Shown here: positions 41,588 to 50,312 of the stretch, in pieces
Position numbering within the stretch: position 1 is the first letter of the stretch
Layout of the letters: each line of letters opens with the position of its first letter
Assembly: GCF_000300535.1 (NCBI RefSeq)
Contig: NZ_AMSH01000002.1
Location: 85,337 to 149,336, forward strand
Direction of reading: 5' to 3'
Source of the DNA: Bacillus xiamenensis
Lineage (GTDB): Bacteria > Bacillota > Bacilli > Bacillales > Bacillaceae
DNA: 64,000 bases
Made by a program: the position numbers and the translations under genes
Notes under the pieces: generated by a model
Databases searched by the model: none
Seen by the model: the letters and a program-made list of their open reading frames with translations, nothing else
Told to the model about the DNA's origin: nothing

Positions 41588-41633
41588 GGACATGAAAAAC
41601 CCCGAGATCTGCATCTCGGGATTCTCCATGTCC
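41588..41633. terminator. Terminator between convergent pbpG and ywhD
   Basis: Outer arms GGACATG / CATGTCC enclose an inner stem CCCGAGAT / ATCTCGGG with a 4-base loop. T-runs are better on the minus strand (GGGGTTTTTC). Confidence 0.75.
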
Positions 41634-41708
41634 TAGCTTTAACACCAGTTTACTGAAAAAACGTCTAGAATTGGTATCCATTCATCATTCTTCACAAAAA
41701 TTTCACAA

Positions 41709-42227
41709 TTACTCAGGAACAGCCAATCCTTCTTTTAATTCATCTGTGGATGCTTCCCATAACGCCTCATTGTGACTTTTCAAGAAATCAGCAAGCACCT
41801 TTTTCGATCCATCATCCATATGGCTGACAACGATTTTACGCTTCATCGATTTATCCATTAAATTCACATGCTCAGGAAGTGACTTATATCCTCTGCGGAT
41901 CGAGCGGTCAACTGTCATTTCACAAGCTGTGACTCCTGCATAATATGGCCCCTCTTCTCTGCGGTCAATCGTCACCCATACGAGCCAATACGGTTTTCCG
42001 TTAGGTACCTCTTCTTTGGTTTTTAAAAATTTAATTCCTTTTTCGACGGCACTTCTTGCATGCATCGCACCAATATCAATGACGGCTTCCTTTTCCTCCA
42101 CATCAATGATCACCGGCGAGATATTATCAAGGCTGAGGGCACCTGCCCCAAAACCTCCATGCCCATCCGTTGCATCTGTTTTTTTAATGATATTAAAACC
42201 AATTGGTTTCTTCTTTTTACCTTCCAT
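41709..42227 (-). CDS. ywhD: YwhD family protein
   Basis: Conserved Bacillus protein of unknown function, 172 residues, with a basic N terminus (KKKKPIGFNIIKK) and a mixed alpha/beta body. No membrane segment or signal. It is 12 bases after ywhC on the same strand, the order known from B. subtilis. Confidence 0.85.
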   Translation of the reverse strand: MEGKKKKPIGFNIIKKTDATDGHGGFGAGALSLDNISPVIIDVEEKEAVIDIGAMHARSAVEKGIKFLKTKEEVPNGKPYWLVWVTIDRREEGPYYAGVTACEMTVDRSIRRGYKSLPEHVNLMDKSMKRKIVVSHMDDGSKKVLADFLKSHNEALWEASTDELKEGLAVPE

Positions 42228-42239
42228 TCATTAGACCTC

Positions 42240-42902
42240 CTAAAGCAGCGGCTTCAAAATAAGATTAAACCAGTATATGATTTGATCCCGCATTCCGATC
42301 AATGGAACAAAAACAAACTGACCTAGCGGTGTGATGACGAAGATGAGGAAAATGATGATCCCATACTGTTCAAATTGCGTCATCTTTGCACGGATGCCGG
42401 GACTGACAACATCCTCAATAATACGATATCCGTCCAGCGGTGGAATCGGTAATAAGTTAAATAGGAACAAAATCACGTTCAAGTTAATAAAGATTTGGAA
42501 GAAATAATCGACCCCCGGCTCAAAGCGCATGAGCGACTCCCCGCCAAATTTCTGAAGAAGCGCATACACACAAAAGCCCAAAAATGCCAAAACCAAATTA
42601 CTTAAAGGTCCTGCGATCGACACACATATCCCTGCGAGACGTGGGTTTTTAAAATGGTACCGATTCACAGGTACAGGCCTCGCCCAGCCAAACCCAGCTA
42701 CAAAGATCAAGATCGTCCCGAAAATATCAAGGTGCTTCAATGGATTGAGCGTCAGTCTCCCTTGATTTTTAGCTGTCGGATCTCCAAAACGATACGCAAC
42801 ATATGCATGCGCCAGCTCGTGCATCGTAAAAGCCACAACAAGCGTAATAGCGACATATGGAATCAGTTCTAATGGATAAACAAGAAATTGGTCCAAAGGC
42901 AT
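42240..42902 (-). CDS. ywhC: Site-2-protease-type membrane metalloprotease (M50)
   Basis: 219 residues from ATG 42902 behind AGAGGG. Zinc motif HELAHAYVAYRFGD (HExxH) lies near 24-28 in the first membrane segment and the third ligand motif NLLPIPPLDGYRI near 163-175. Five or six membrane segments. It belongs to the short rhomboid-like S2P group that cleaves membrane substrates; target unknown. Upstream of ywhD. Confidence 0.88.
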   Translation of the reverse strand: MPLDQFLVYPLELIPYVAITLVVAFTMHELAHAYVAYRFGDPTAKNQGRLTLNPLKHLDIFGTILIFVAGFGWARPVPVNRYHFKNPRLAGICVSIAGPLSNLVLAFLGFCVYALLQKFGGESLMRFEPGVDYFFQIFINLNVILFLFNLLPIPPLDGYRIIEDVVSPGIRAKMTQFEQYGIIIFLIFVITPLGQFVFVPLIGMRDQIIYWFNLILKPLL

Positions 42903-43009
42903 GAATCCCTCTTTCTTTCTATACAATGATTTACTTCATTCAGTATACTATAAGAAGTCCCTTAAACTAAAGGGAAGCGTAGCACTACAGGAAAAAGGAG
43001 GTTGCCATC

Positions 43010-43195
43010 ATGCCGATTATCACCGTTCAAATGCTTGAAGGAAGAACAGACGAACAGAAAAAAGCACTTGTAGAGAAAGTCACAGACGCCGTTATTGAAA
43101 CAACAGGCGCAGAAGCAGAAAAAGTCTCTATCATTATTGAAGAAATGAAAAAAGAACATTTTGCCGTAGCAGGAAAGCGCATCAGCGATCTGTAA
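43010..43195 (+). CDS. ywhB: 4-oxalocrotonate tautomerase family protein
   Basis: 61 residues starting MPIITVQMLEGRTDEQK, with the catalytic proline exposed after Met removal and Arg near 11. Tautomerase/decarboxylase-type enzyme, hexamer in the family. GGAGG before the ATG. It is B. subtilis ywhB, divergent from ywhC. Its natural substrate is not known. Right of it the second bacteriocin locus begins. Confidence 0.92.
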   Translation: MPIITVQMLEGRTDEQKKALVEKVTDAVIETTGAEAEKVSIIIEEMKKEHFAVAGKRISDL

Positions 43196-43200
43196 GCAAT

Positions 43201-43238
43201 ATAAAAGACGTCTCTTTTTCTAAAGGGACGTCTTTTAT
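43201..43238 (+). terminator. ywhB terminator
   Basis: A 17-base arm ATAAAAGACGTCTCTTT pairs with AAAGGGACGTCTTTTAT, loop of four; ends in T-rich sequence. It also fits the minus-strand end of the bacteriocin operon. Confidence 0.88.
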
Positions 43239-43377
43239 ATTGCTTGCTAAATGAATTCAAACAAAATTAGAGTTGTATCCAGTTATTAGCCCTCTCTATA
43301 TAAACTCAATCTGTTTTGTTTAGAATAGATCATGATTAAATTCGTTTGTATTCACGTAAAGATTGTGAGGCTAAAAA

Positions 43378-43539
43378 TTATTTTCTTGTGCCAATTATTT
43401 TCAAAACACTTGTTGTAGCCAAAGTCGAACAAAAAATAATAATTAACTTGCCTACAACAATTTGATGACTACCTGTAGATACGACAACTATTATGACAGC
43501 GATTGATATCATTAATAATATGATAAATAATTTCTTCAT
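43378..43539 (-). CDS. AS-48 D1-like small hydrophobic immunity protein
   Basis: 53 residues from ATG 43539, preceded by ATAGGGG, 11 bases after the D-type ATPase gene. Sequence is two hydrophobic segments (LFIILLMISIAVIIVVV and QIVVGKLIIIFCSTLATTS) with basic ends (MKK, TRK). Size, charge, hydrophobicity and last position in the operon equal AS-48 D1 (56 residues), the dedicated immunity protein of enterocin AS-48. Assignment rests on position and character; an alignment was not possible. Confidence 0.8.
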   Translation of the reverse strand: MKKLFIILLMISIAVIIVVVSTGSHQIVVGKLIIIFCSTLATTSVLKIIGTRK

Positions 43540-43550
43540 TTTTATTACCC

Positions 43551-44207
43551 CTATTTAATCAAGTTAATAAGTCTATTATCTTGAATTAGATATACTTTAT
43601 CCGCCAAATTTTCTTTCAATTGCTCAGAATGAGTGACTATAATAACAGATTTCGCATGTTCTTCTTTATATTTTTTGACAAGATCAATAATTATTCTTTG
43701 TGAATGAACATCCCAAGACATAAATGGCTCATCCAGCAAAAGAATATCTGGCTTTCTTGAAATACTTGCAATAAAAAAAAGTTTATCTTTCATTCCCTCA
43801 GAATAATGTTCGACTCTAGTATATAAATGTTGGTTCATCTCTAAATTATCAGAATAAAAACTGACATTTTCCCAGTATTGTTTTTTAGGTACACCCCACA
43901 AATTTCTAATTAATTCTAAATTTTCCTCACCTGTGAGAATATCATACAATAAATGATTACTTGGAACATATGCAATATTCTTTTTATATTCATTCCAATT
44001 TTCAACTGGAGTATCCTTAAATTTAAGCTCCCCTTGAAATTCGACAATACCTGCAATTATCTTTAATAAAGTAGATTTACCAGCTCCATTTGAACCAAGA
44101 ATACAAATTATATTATGCGCATCAAGATTTAGATTTAAGTCTTCTAATATCGGTTTACCTTTATTGTAGTAAAAACTAACATCTTTTAAACTTAACAATT
44201 TAGACAT
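43551..44207 (-). CDS. ABC transporter ATP-binding protein, AS-48 D type
   Basis: 218 residues, single ATPase domain: Walker A GSNGAGKST near 38-46, signature-like HYSEGMKDKLFF near 129-140, Walker B ILLLDEPFMSWD near 152-163. Overlaps the C1 gene by eight bases. In AS-48 the C1 and D products form a transporter for production or self-protection. Reduced signature, like the ATPase of the other locus. Confidence 0.88.
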   Translation of the reverse strand: MSKLLSLKDVSFYYNKGKPILEDLNLNLDAHNIICILGSNGAGKSTLLKIIAGIVEFQGELKFKDTPVENWNEYKKNIAYVPSNHLLYDILTGEENLELIRNLWGVPKKQYWENVSFYSDNLEMNQHLYTRVEHYSEGMKDKLFFIASISRKPDILLLDEPFMSWDVHSQRIIIDLVKKYKEEHAKSVIIVTHSEQLKENLADKVYLIQDNRLINLIK

Positions 44208-44751
44208 TAACTAAGAACCCACCTCCAAAAGAAATAAGATTAAAGAGGAAGAGTACAATACAAAAGTTTAAGCTTGCTTTTTTAGAATAACCAACAAAAT
44301 TGACTAATCCTAAAAACAAAATTCGAGAGGCCCAAACAACTGTTATAAAAGTTATAAGAAACACTATCACCATCACAATAGAATTTTCGAACATAAATAT
44401 TAAATTTATACCAACAGAGTTACTAAAGAAAATCAAAGTGTTATATGTCAAAATCACAACAAAAAAACGACTTATTTTTAACGTAGGATGAAAAAAAATC
44501 ATGACTAATAAATAAAGCAAAGAAATAATGAAATTGATAATCAGGTAAAAAGGGGTGAAAATAAAAGCAATAAAGGCATATAGTGCAAAGAAATTATAAC
44601 TTTCACTACTAGGGAGAAGTTGCACTATAATACAAGTGACAAAAAACATATTTAATAGAATAATAATTAAATTCTGCAACAAAATTGATCTACTAGTTAC
44701 TCTTTTTAAATTTAACGTTAAATACTTCTGAGGTTTAAAAACAAGTTGCAT
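44200..44751 (-). CDS. Membrane protein, AS-48 C1 type
   Basis: 183 residues with about five or six hydrophobic segments. AGGAGGT stands before the ATG. It overlaps the ATPase gene and is thus its membrane partner. C1 is the equivalent in AS-48. Charged N terminus (KPQKYLTLNLKRVTSR) is likely cytoplasmic. No motif beyond membrane segments. Confidence 0.75.
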   Translation of the reverse strand: MQLVFKPQKYLTLNLKRVTSRSILLQNLIIILLNMFFVTCIIVQLLPSSESYNFFALYAFIAFIFTPFYLIINFIISLLYLLVMIFFHPTLKISRFFVVILTYNTLIFFSNSVGINLIFMFENSIVMVIVFLITFITVVWASRILFLGLVNFVGYSKKASLNFCIVLFLFNLISFGGGFLVNV

Positions 44752-44800
44752 CTTTACCTCCTAAATTTATTAAAATATGAATGTTAGAAATCAATTATAT

Positions 44801-45322
44801 TCAAACCCTACTCACAAAGTCTTCAATAATTGCTCCGAAAAATAGAGCTACGATTGCAACAACAAGAATTATTGAGCCATCTATAAGCATTGTCAAATAA
44901 TTAATTTTACAAATTTCCCTTTTCAAAAATTTTAAAAATATTACTTCTGTAAAAGTTCCAAGAACTGAAAAGGATAACAAACCAAAAATCTCAATAAAGA
45001 AATGCGGCAACAATCCAGTAATTAAAGATTCTATATTTCCATTGACAATTAAACTATCTATTGTATTACCAACAATATAGCCATTCATTAACATTACAAA
45101 TATAGGAATTGAACCACCTGTACAAAGTCCACCAATTAGACAAAGCAAACCAACATCTATATTATTAAGGAATATACTTGCATAAAAAACACTTTCGGGA
45201 TTAGCTTGTCCTATATCGTCTTCTCGAAACAATAAACCAATAAAAACACCCACGACAAAAACTATAATGAAAAAAAAATAAATATTCTTCCATCTCTTTA
45301 ACACACCAATCAAACCATTCAA
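44801..45322 (-). CDS. SpoIIM/DUF95 membrane protein, AS-48 C type
   Basis: 173 residues, starting TTG 45322 (GAGGT upstream) inside the stop of the B gene (4-base overlap). The DUF95 motif GLLPHFFIEIFGLLSFSVLG lies near 104-123. It is needed for production in AS-48 and other circular-bacteriocin systems, exact role unclear. Comparable protein in locus 1 shares only the PHG/F-x-E core. Confidence 0.87.
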   Translation of the reverse strand: MNGLIGVLKRWKNIYFFFIIVFVVGVFIGLLFREDDIGQANPESVFYASIFLNNIDVGLLCLIGGLCTGGSIPIFVMLMNGYIVGNTIDSLIVNGNIESLITGLLPHFFIEIFGLLSFSVLGTFTEVIFLKFLKREICKINYLTMLIDGSIILVVAIVALFFGAIIEDFVSRV

Positions 45323-47058
45323 AATTTACCTCTTTCTAACTTATCAATACCCTTTTTAACAACTTTTTTTGATATGAATTTAAAAACAACTATAGTTAAC
45401 ATAAAATAAATAAAATAGTACAATTCAATATTATTAATCCATTTATATATAGGTATAAATATATTAATAAAACTGAATATTAACAATGGGACAACTATAA
45501 AATTCCTTGGTAGACTTTGAGCCTTAATATGCAATTCCTTTTCATCATAAGTACTTCCAACTTCCTGTATATCGTCAAAAGAAAATTTCGAAAAGAACGG
45601 AGCCATATACAATTGAATTAATGGTGATACTTTATAAACAGAAAACAACAATATAATGATTTGTAGAAATGATAATAAGTTCAACTCTTTTACAGAATTT
45701 ATAACAATTAAAGATATGATCATATTTATAATAAAAGGTATAAATAAAATTACTTCTAATAATTTTATTTTCGCTTCAAACAACCCCATTACTCCATTTG
45801 GAGATGTTTTTAGTAAATCAATACTTTTCCCTTCAGAACCTAAAAAGAATACTTGAGGATACTCATAGGAAACTTCAAAGCAATGAATAATCATTGATAA
45901 AACATTAAAGAGAATTAGCATCGCCATTATTAATGAACTGTCATTAGTGTTTTTTACCATTCCTATTAAAATACCACAATAAAAAAAACTTTCTAACGAG
46001 TAGATTACAATAGAAAAGACTCCTGGCGATACGATCCATCGTTTTCTTTCTAAATTAATAAGTTCTTTTTTAAACAGAAATGATTTATTGGATCTGAAGA
46101 CTTTGCTTATTAGATTAGTATAAATTGTAAACAAATCGAAGAATTCCTGTTTAGATTTTATTCGATCACTATTGTTATAATTAGGATATAAATTGGATGT
46201 TATAAAGATAATGCACATAGATAAAGCTAATAAAGCTAATAGTAAGAATGGTAAGTTAACAGAATATGTGATTCCACCATAAATTTCTTTGATTATCATC
46301 TTTAAATTAATAAAATCCCCACTAAATTCGTGAACAAATATGTCTTTTACACTTAACCAATATGAATCTTCTAATAATTGTTCTATGTTTTTAAATGGTT
46401 CTCTTAAGGCTAATATTATTTTTGCAAATTGATGACTTATCATGAATCCAAATGACATTAACCCGCAAGAGAAAATCATATATATGACAAATCTAAACAA
46501 ACCGATTTTATTTTTAATTTTATATATTTGATACTTCCCCATTATACGATTCGAGATTATAAATAATAAGAAAATGATTAAAATGAGGTTGCAAACTAGT
46601 AATAAAAATAAACCAAAAGGTATTTTTAAAATAAAAAAAAGACATACAAATAAAGTTATTATAATATTCCAAGATTGTATGACAAACCATAACAGCTCTT
46701 CAATTAGTAGTAATACATATATTTGGCGATGATTTAGGGGTGAAGTACTTAATAAATCTTGATATATTGAAAAATGTGTTCTTCTATAAGTTAGAATTCC
46801 ATTAGTTATTGCTAAAAAAAATAACAAGATAAATATACTCAATAAAAGAAATTCATTCCATCTTTCAATAAAACTATAGTATTTATGATATAAAAAAAAG
46901 GCTAAAACAGTAGATAAAATAGTGGAAATTATCATTCTAATGATTACAATATTCTTAATTCTTTTTAAAAAAGGAATCACTCTTACAAAAAATGAATAAT
47001 CTTTTTCAGTACGCATAATCAAATGGATTTTTAAAATGTTTATATATCGTGTTATCAC
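45319..47058 (-). CDS. Large membrane protein, AS-48 B type
   Basis: About 579 residues from GTG 47058, which has AGGAG eight bases upstream; the frame runs to 47145 but the first part crosses the intergenic hairpin and the precursor stop. AS-48 B is 563 residues. Roughly eleven to thirteen membrane segments, very hydrophobic, Lys/Arg in loops. B-type proteins are thought to process, cyclise or export the peptide. No catalytic motif was recognised. Start ATG 47016 lacks a ribosome site. Confidence 0.82.
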   Translation of the reverse strand: MITRYINILKIHLIMRTEKDYSFFVRVIPFLKRIKNIVIIRMIISTILSTVLAFFLYHKYYSFIERWNEFLLLSIFILLFFLAITNGILTYRRTHFSIYQDLLSTSPLNHRQIYVLLLIEELLWFVIQSWNIIITLFVCLFFILKIPFGLFLLLVCNLILIIFLLFIISNRIMGKYQIYKIKNKIGLFRFVIYMIFSCGLMSFGFMISHQFAKIILALREPFKNIEQLLEDSYWLSVKDIFVHEFSGDFINLKMIIKEIYGGITYSVNLPFLLLALLALSMCIIFITSNLYPNYNNSDRIKSKQEFFDLFTIYTNLISKVFRSNKSFLFKKELINLERKRWIVSPGVFSIVIYSLESFFYCGILIGMVKNTNDSSLIMAMLILFNVLSMIIHCFEVSYEYPQVFFLGSEGKSIDLLKTSPNGVMGLFEAKIKLLEVILFIPFIINMIISLIVINSVKELNLLSFLQIIILLFSVYKVSPLIQLYMAPFFSKFSFDDIQEVGSTYDEKELHIKAQSLPRNFIVVPLLIFSFINIFIPIYKWINNIELYYFIYFMLTIVVFKFISKKVVKKGIDKLERGKF

Positions 47059-47095
47059 ATGAATAACTCCTAAGATAATATTGCTTATTGATATT

Positions 47096-47129
47096 CTTCT
47101 AATAAGAGGAGAATTCCTCTTATTAGAAG
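47096..47129 (-). other. Perfect hairpin between the AS-48-like A and B genes
   Basis: CTTCTAATAAGAGGA / TCCTCTTATTAGAAG, 15-bp stem, 4-base loop, 9 bases after the precursor stop. No T-run follows, so it is more likely an RNA processing or stabilising element than a terminator. AS-48 transcripts are known to be processed between A and B. Confidence 0.75.
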
Positions 47130-47138
47130 GATTATACC

Positions 47139-47456
47139 TTACCAAGCAATAAATGCCTTTTTTCCTCTTTTTCTAAGTTCTTCTTTAAGATACAATGTAA
47201 GTGCTTGTCTACCTGCATTTGCAATGAGCCCTAATCCTCCGGTTAAAAAACCTGATAATATACCGATTATGACTGAGGCTGTTGCACCCATTCCTAGGTA
47301 CCAAGTAAGTGTACTTCCCACTGCTGACGGAATGCCAAACTCTTTAGTTAGATAAGCAATAGGCAAGTTACCCATCACAAAGAAGTATGCAAATAATAGT
47401 GCAATACTAACTAAAAGTAATCCTGAGATTTTGAAAGCATTAACTCTAGCTGTCAT
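47139..47456 (-). CDS. AS-48-like circular-bacteriocin precursor
   Basis: 105 residues: hydrophobic leader 1-35, then a predicted 70-residue mature peptide from Leu36 (LTKEFGIPSAVGSTL) to Trp105 (RKRGKKAFIAW). AS-48 has 70 residues, starts MAKEFGIPAAVAGT and ends KKKGKRAVIAW, so both ends match closely, and the GRQALTLYLKEELRKRG stretch corresponds to the AS-48 cationic helix. B. pumilus pumilarin is a named relative, but I cannot compare. Ribosome site AAGGAAGGAG. The leader has one predicted membrane segment. Confidence 0.92.
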   Translation of the reverse strand: MTARVNAFKISGLLLVSIALLFAYFFVMGNLPIAYLTKEFGIPSAVGSTLTWYLGMGATASVIIGILSGFLTGGLGLIANAGRQALTLYLKEELRKRGKKAFIAW

Positions 47457-47535
47457 TTCCTCACTCCTTCCTTTTATTTGTATTTTGAAACATAATAAAA
47501 TTTAATCATAGTTCACTTGGAATTTAAAGAAAAAA

Positions 47536-47570
47536 TTAACTATTTTTATATAATTTAACTATTTTTATAT
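47536..47570. repeat. Tandem 16-bp direct repeats upstream of the AS-48-like promoter
   Basis: TTAACTATTTTTATAT occurs twice, at 47536-47551 and 47555-47570, 19 bases apart start to start, about two helical turns. On the minus strand they precede a TATGAT (-10, 47510-47505) with no recognisable -35. The layout fits an activator binding site. Confidence 0.7.
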
Positions 47571-47652
47571 GCAGTTAGTATTCACACGTTTTTGTATAAC
47601 TTTTACATCGATAGAAGACATCTTTATTTTTTAATTTCTATTAACTACAAAA

Positions 47653-47687
47653 CAAAGGGCCAGAATAAACGCTTTTCTAGCCCTTTG
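47653..47687 (-). terminator. Terminator of the metzincin gene
   Basis: CAAAGGGCTAGAA / TTCTGGCCCTTTG stem with a 9-base loop, one wobble pair; GTTTTG follows on the minus strand. It lies about 70 bases after the stop codon. Confidence 0.75.
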
Positions 47688-47754
47688 CAAATAATTTAAA
47701 ATACAATTATTTTCTTCAATCGGTTCCTGCGAGTCACTCTTTTTATTTCTTACC

Positions 47755-48567
47755 TTATCTGTACCAAGCTTTATTACGGTTCACTTGATTTTTATGAGCT
47801 GCATCGAAGAAATCGACAGTGTAGGAATAATCATAATTCATTAAGCAGACAATTCCGCTACCCTGAGGGTCATGCGGCAAACCAAAGTTATGGCCGTATT
47901 CATGCGTAGCCGCTTTTGCCGTATTCGCTGTTCCTTGATCAAGGTTGACACTGAATGCACTTCCGCTCGGTGCACTATTGTAAACATAAGCAATTCCGCC
48001 AGCATCAAAGTTTGGATTTGCTGTAAATCCTGTGACAAAATCGTATCCTCTGCCATCAAAGTTGCGCTGAAGGTTAGACAGAATTTGTGATGCATTTGAT
48101 CCCGAAGACGTCCAAGACCCTACGGCTTGTACGACAAAGTCCACATCATGATCGCGGTTAAATGTCACGTCCGCCTGCTCAATGATACTGACAATGCGCG
48201 TCTGCCAATCACTATATTTCGCGCGATACTGTGCATCAGCTACTGCATAGACGGTCACTTTCTGACTGCCTGTACTAGCTTTTGTTGAAATCGAATCTCC
48301 TGTATTTGCTTTAAATGTTCTAGACCCTACCTGTTTACCAGACTCGTCTAAAATTTTTGTTGTTACATCTCGCTCAATTGGAGGTGCCGTCGTCAAATCT
48401 TTAAAATCATTTGCCTTTGGCAACCCTTCACTAATATGTGTTTCGAACGGTGCATGACCATGATCATGCCCATGACCTGCAATTGCAACTGGTGCTGAAG
48501 CTGAACTTACCCCCGGTAACAAACTACCTACCAATAAAAATGACAAAAAGACTGAACGCTTTTTCAT
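47755..48567 (-). CDS. Secreted metzincin metalloprotease (M84, MprBi-like)
   Basis: 270 residues from ATG 48567 with GGAGGG upstream. Signal peptide 1-25 (KKRSVFLSFLLVGSLLPGVSSASA), then a histidine-rich segment GHGHDHGHAPFETH, an unrecognised propeptide-like region (about 45-90), and the catalytic domain: HEYGHNFGLPHD (HExxHxxGxxH) near 219-230 followed by the Met-turn CLMNYDYS about 10 residues later. This is the adamalysin/reprolysin-like metzincin described from B. intermedius/pumilus as family M84. Likely secreted, zinc-dependent. Spo0A-type control is possible. Confidence 0.88.
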   Translation of the reverse strand: MKKRSVFLSFLLVGSLLPGVSSASAPVAIAGHGHDHGHAPFETHISEGLPKANDFKDLTTAPPIERDVTTKILDESGKQVGSRTFKANTGDSISTKASTGSQKVTVYAVADAQYRAKYSDWQTRIVSIIEQADVTFNRDHDVDFVVQAVGSWTSSGSNASQILSNLQRNFDGRGYDFVTGFTANPNFDAGGIAYVYNSAPSGSAFSVNLDQGTANTAKAATHEYGHNFGLPHDPQGSGIVCLMNYDYSYTVDFFDAAHKNQVNRNKAWYR

Positions 48568-48941
48568 TCCTATCCCTCCTTTGTTTTTCACAAGGTTATA
48601 TATTCACTGAAAATTCACCATTTTCCTTCTATTCAGTCAAAAACAGGGAATTTGATATACAGGAAGAAAGTCGAATCATGTCATTTTCACTAATTTTTCG
48701 GATATTTCGACACACATTTCATCAAAAAACAGCACTTTTGGTCTGGGTCATTTACATGGTAATCATCCGCCTTTTTCTAAAATGATGTCATAGACCCAGC
48801 CACACCATATAAGGTTGAAAAAATTGATATTAGAAAAGATAAAGTCAGACTTTACTGATACCAATTATACTTCTCTGCAAATCTCCCTTATGATGAAAAA
48901 CATAAAAACAATGCTACTTCAAAACAGAAGGGACGATCCGC
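48568..48941. promoter_or_regulatory. Divergent regulatory region with Spo0A box
   Basis: No gene. On the minus strand TGTCGAA (48722-48716), a perfect 0A core, lies about 150 bases above the metzincin start. TTGACT near 48642 has no good -10. The other end carries the promoter area of the monooxygenase gene, with a TATACT near 48868. Confidence 0.5.
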
Positions 48942-50270
48942 ATGTCTGGGAAAAAGCACATACAATTTGGATTAATGTTACATGGTCCAGGAGGCCACAT
49001 GAATGCATGGAAGGATGAATCGGTTCCAGCAGATGCGAGTGTTAATATTGATTATTATCAAGCGATCACAAAAAAGGCAGAATCAGCGGGATTCCGTTTT
49101 GTCTTTGTCGCAGATGGCTTATATATTCATGAGCATTCCATTCCACATTTCTTGAACCGATTTGAGCCATTGACCATTTTATCCGCACTTGCCACGGTCA
49201 CCACACAGATTGGACTTGTGGGCACTGTATCAACTTCCTACAGTGAGCCCTTTACCATTGCACGTCAATTTGCATCCCTAGATAAATTAAGTAAAGGCCG
49301 GGCCGGATGGAATGTGGTGACTTCTCCACTAGAAGGCTCTGCCGAAAACCACATCATCCGTTCGCATCCAAGCCATTCACTTCGATATGAAATTGCAGAA
49401 GAATACTTACAAGTAGTGAACGGTCTTTGGAGCTCATGGGAAGAAGATGCTTTTATAAGGGATCGATCCACTGGTGTTTTCTTTGATCGAGATAAACTGC
49501 ACACATTAAACCATCATGGCAAGCACTTTTCTGTCAAAGGGCCTTTAAATATCGAACGATCTGATCAAGGGCAGCCCGTCATTTTCCAAGCAGGCGCGTC
49601 AGAGGCAGGAAAGGATTTAGCCGCAAAAGAAGCAGACGCCGTATTTACGAATGCAGATTCACTTGAAAAGGCAAAAGCATATTACCAGGATGTAAAAAAT
49701 AGAGCCACAGCGCTGGGAAGAAAGCCATCTGATATCAAAATATTTCCTGGCATCCATCCGATTACAGGGAAAACCATCGAAGAAGCAGAAGAAAAGTATG
49801 AAGCCATTCAGCATTTGGTCTCTATTGAAGAAGCCCTTCATTACCTTGGCAGGTTCTTTGATCACTTAGACTTCAGTCAATTTCCACTTGATGAGCCATT
49901 TCCCGATATAGGTGATGCCGGTTCAAACAGCTTTCAATCCACAACAGAATCCATTAAAAAAATGGCCAAAGAACAAAAATTGACATTAAGAGAAGTCGCT
50001 TTACAAGTGACGACCCCAAAAAGTGCTTTTTTCGGAACTTACGAACAAGTGGCAGACCAGCTGATCCAATGGATTGAAGAAGACGCCGCAGATGGGTTTA
50101 TTTTTGGTGCTCCTATTCTACCAAGCGGTTTATCTGAATGGACGGAGCACGTCATTCCGATATTAGTAGAAAAAGGATATTACGACCCAAATTATCCAGC
50201 TCATACCCTTCGTGAAAATTTGGGTCTGCCTATCAAGAAGAATCAGTTTCTCAAACAAACAGTGAAATAA
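48942..50270 (+). CDS. FMN-dependent monooxygenase, NtaA/SnaA/YtnJ type
   Basis: 442 residues, a luciferase-like TIM-barrel monooxygenase using reduced FMN. Family blocks: [21 protein letters not shown] near 19-39, [44 protein letters not shown] near 117-135 and the [18 protein letters not shown] stretch. Closest B. subtilis relatives are YtnJ and YxeK, which oxidise S-substituted cysteines. It lies convergent to the LysR gene that likely controls the locus, separated from the rest of the operon by it. GAAGGGAC precedes the ATG. Confidence 0.87.
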   Translation: MSGKKHIQFGLMLHGPGGHMNAWKDESVPADASVNIDYYQAITKKAESAGFRFVFVADGLYIHEHSIPHFLNRFEPLTILSALATVTTQIGLVGTVSTSYSEPFTIARQFASLDKLSKGRAGWNVVTSPLEGSAENHIIRSHPSHSLRYEIAEEYLQVVNGLWSSWEEDAFIRDRSTGVFFDRDKLHTLNHHGKHFSVKGPLNIERSDQGQPVIFQAGASEAGKDLAAKEADAVFTNADSLEKAKAYYQDVKNRATALGRKPSDIKIFPGIHPITGKTIEEAEEKYEAIQHLVSIEEALHYLGRFFDHLDFSQFPLDEPFPDIGDAGSNSFQSTTESIKKMAKEQKLTLREVALQVTTPKSAFFGTYEQVADQLIQWIEEDAADGFIFGAPILPSGLSEWTEHVIPILVEKGYYDPNYPAHTLRENLGLPIKKNQFLKQTVK

Positions 50271-50274
50271 ACAT

Positions 50275-50312
50275 GAAAGAGGGGTGAGCTCAAAGGCTCT
50301 CCCCTCTTTTTC
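50275..50312. terminator. Bidirectional terminator between the monooxygenase and LysR genes
   Basis: GAAAGAGGGG..GAGC pairs with GCTC.CCCCTCTTTTTC around six bases; T-run on the plus strand, mirrored on the minus. Confidence 0.85.
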
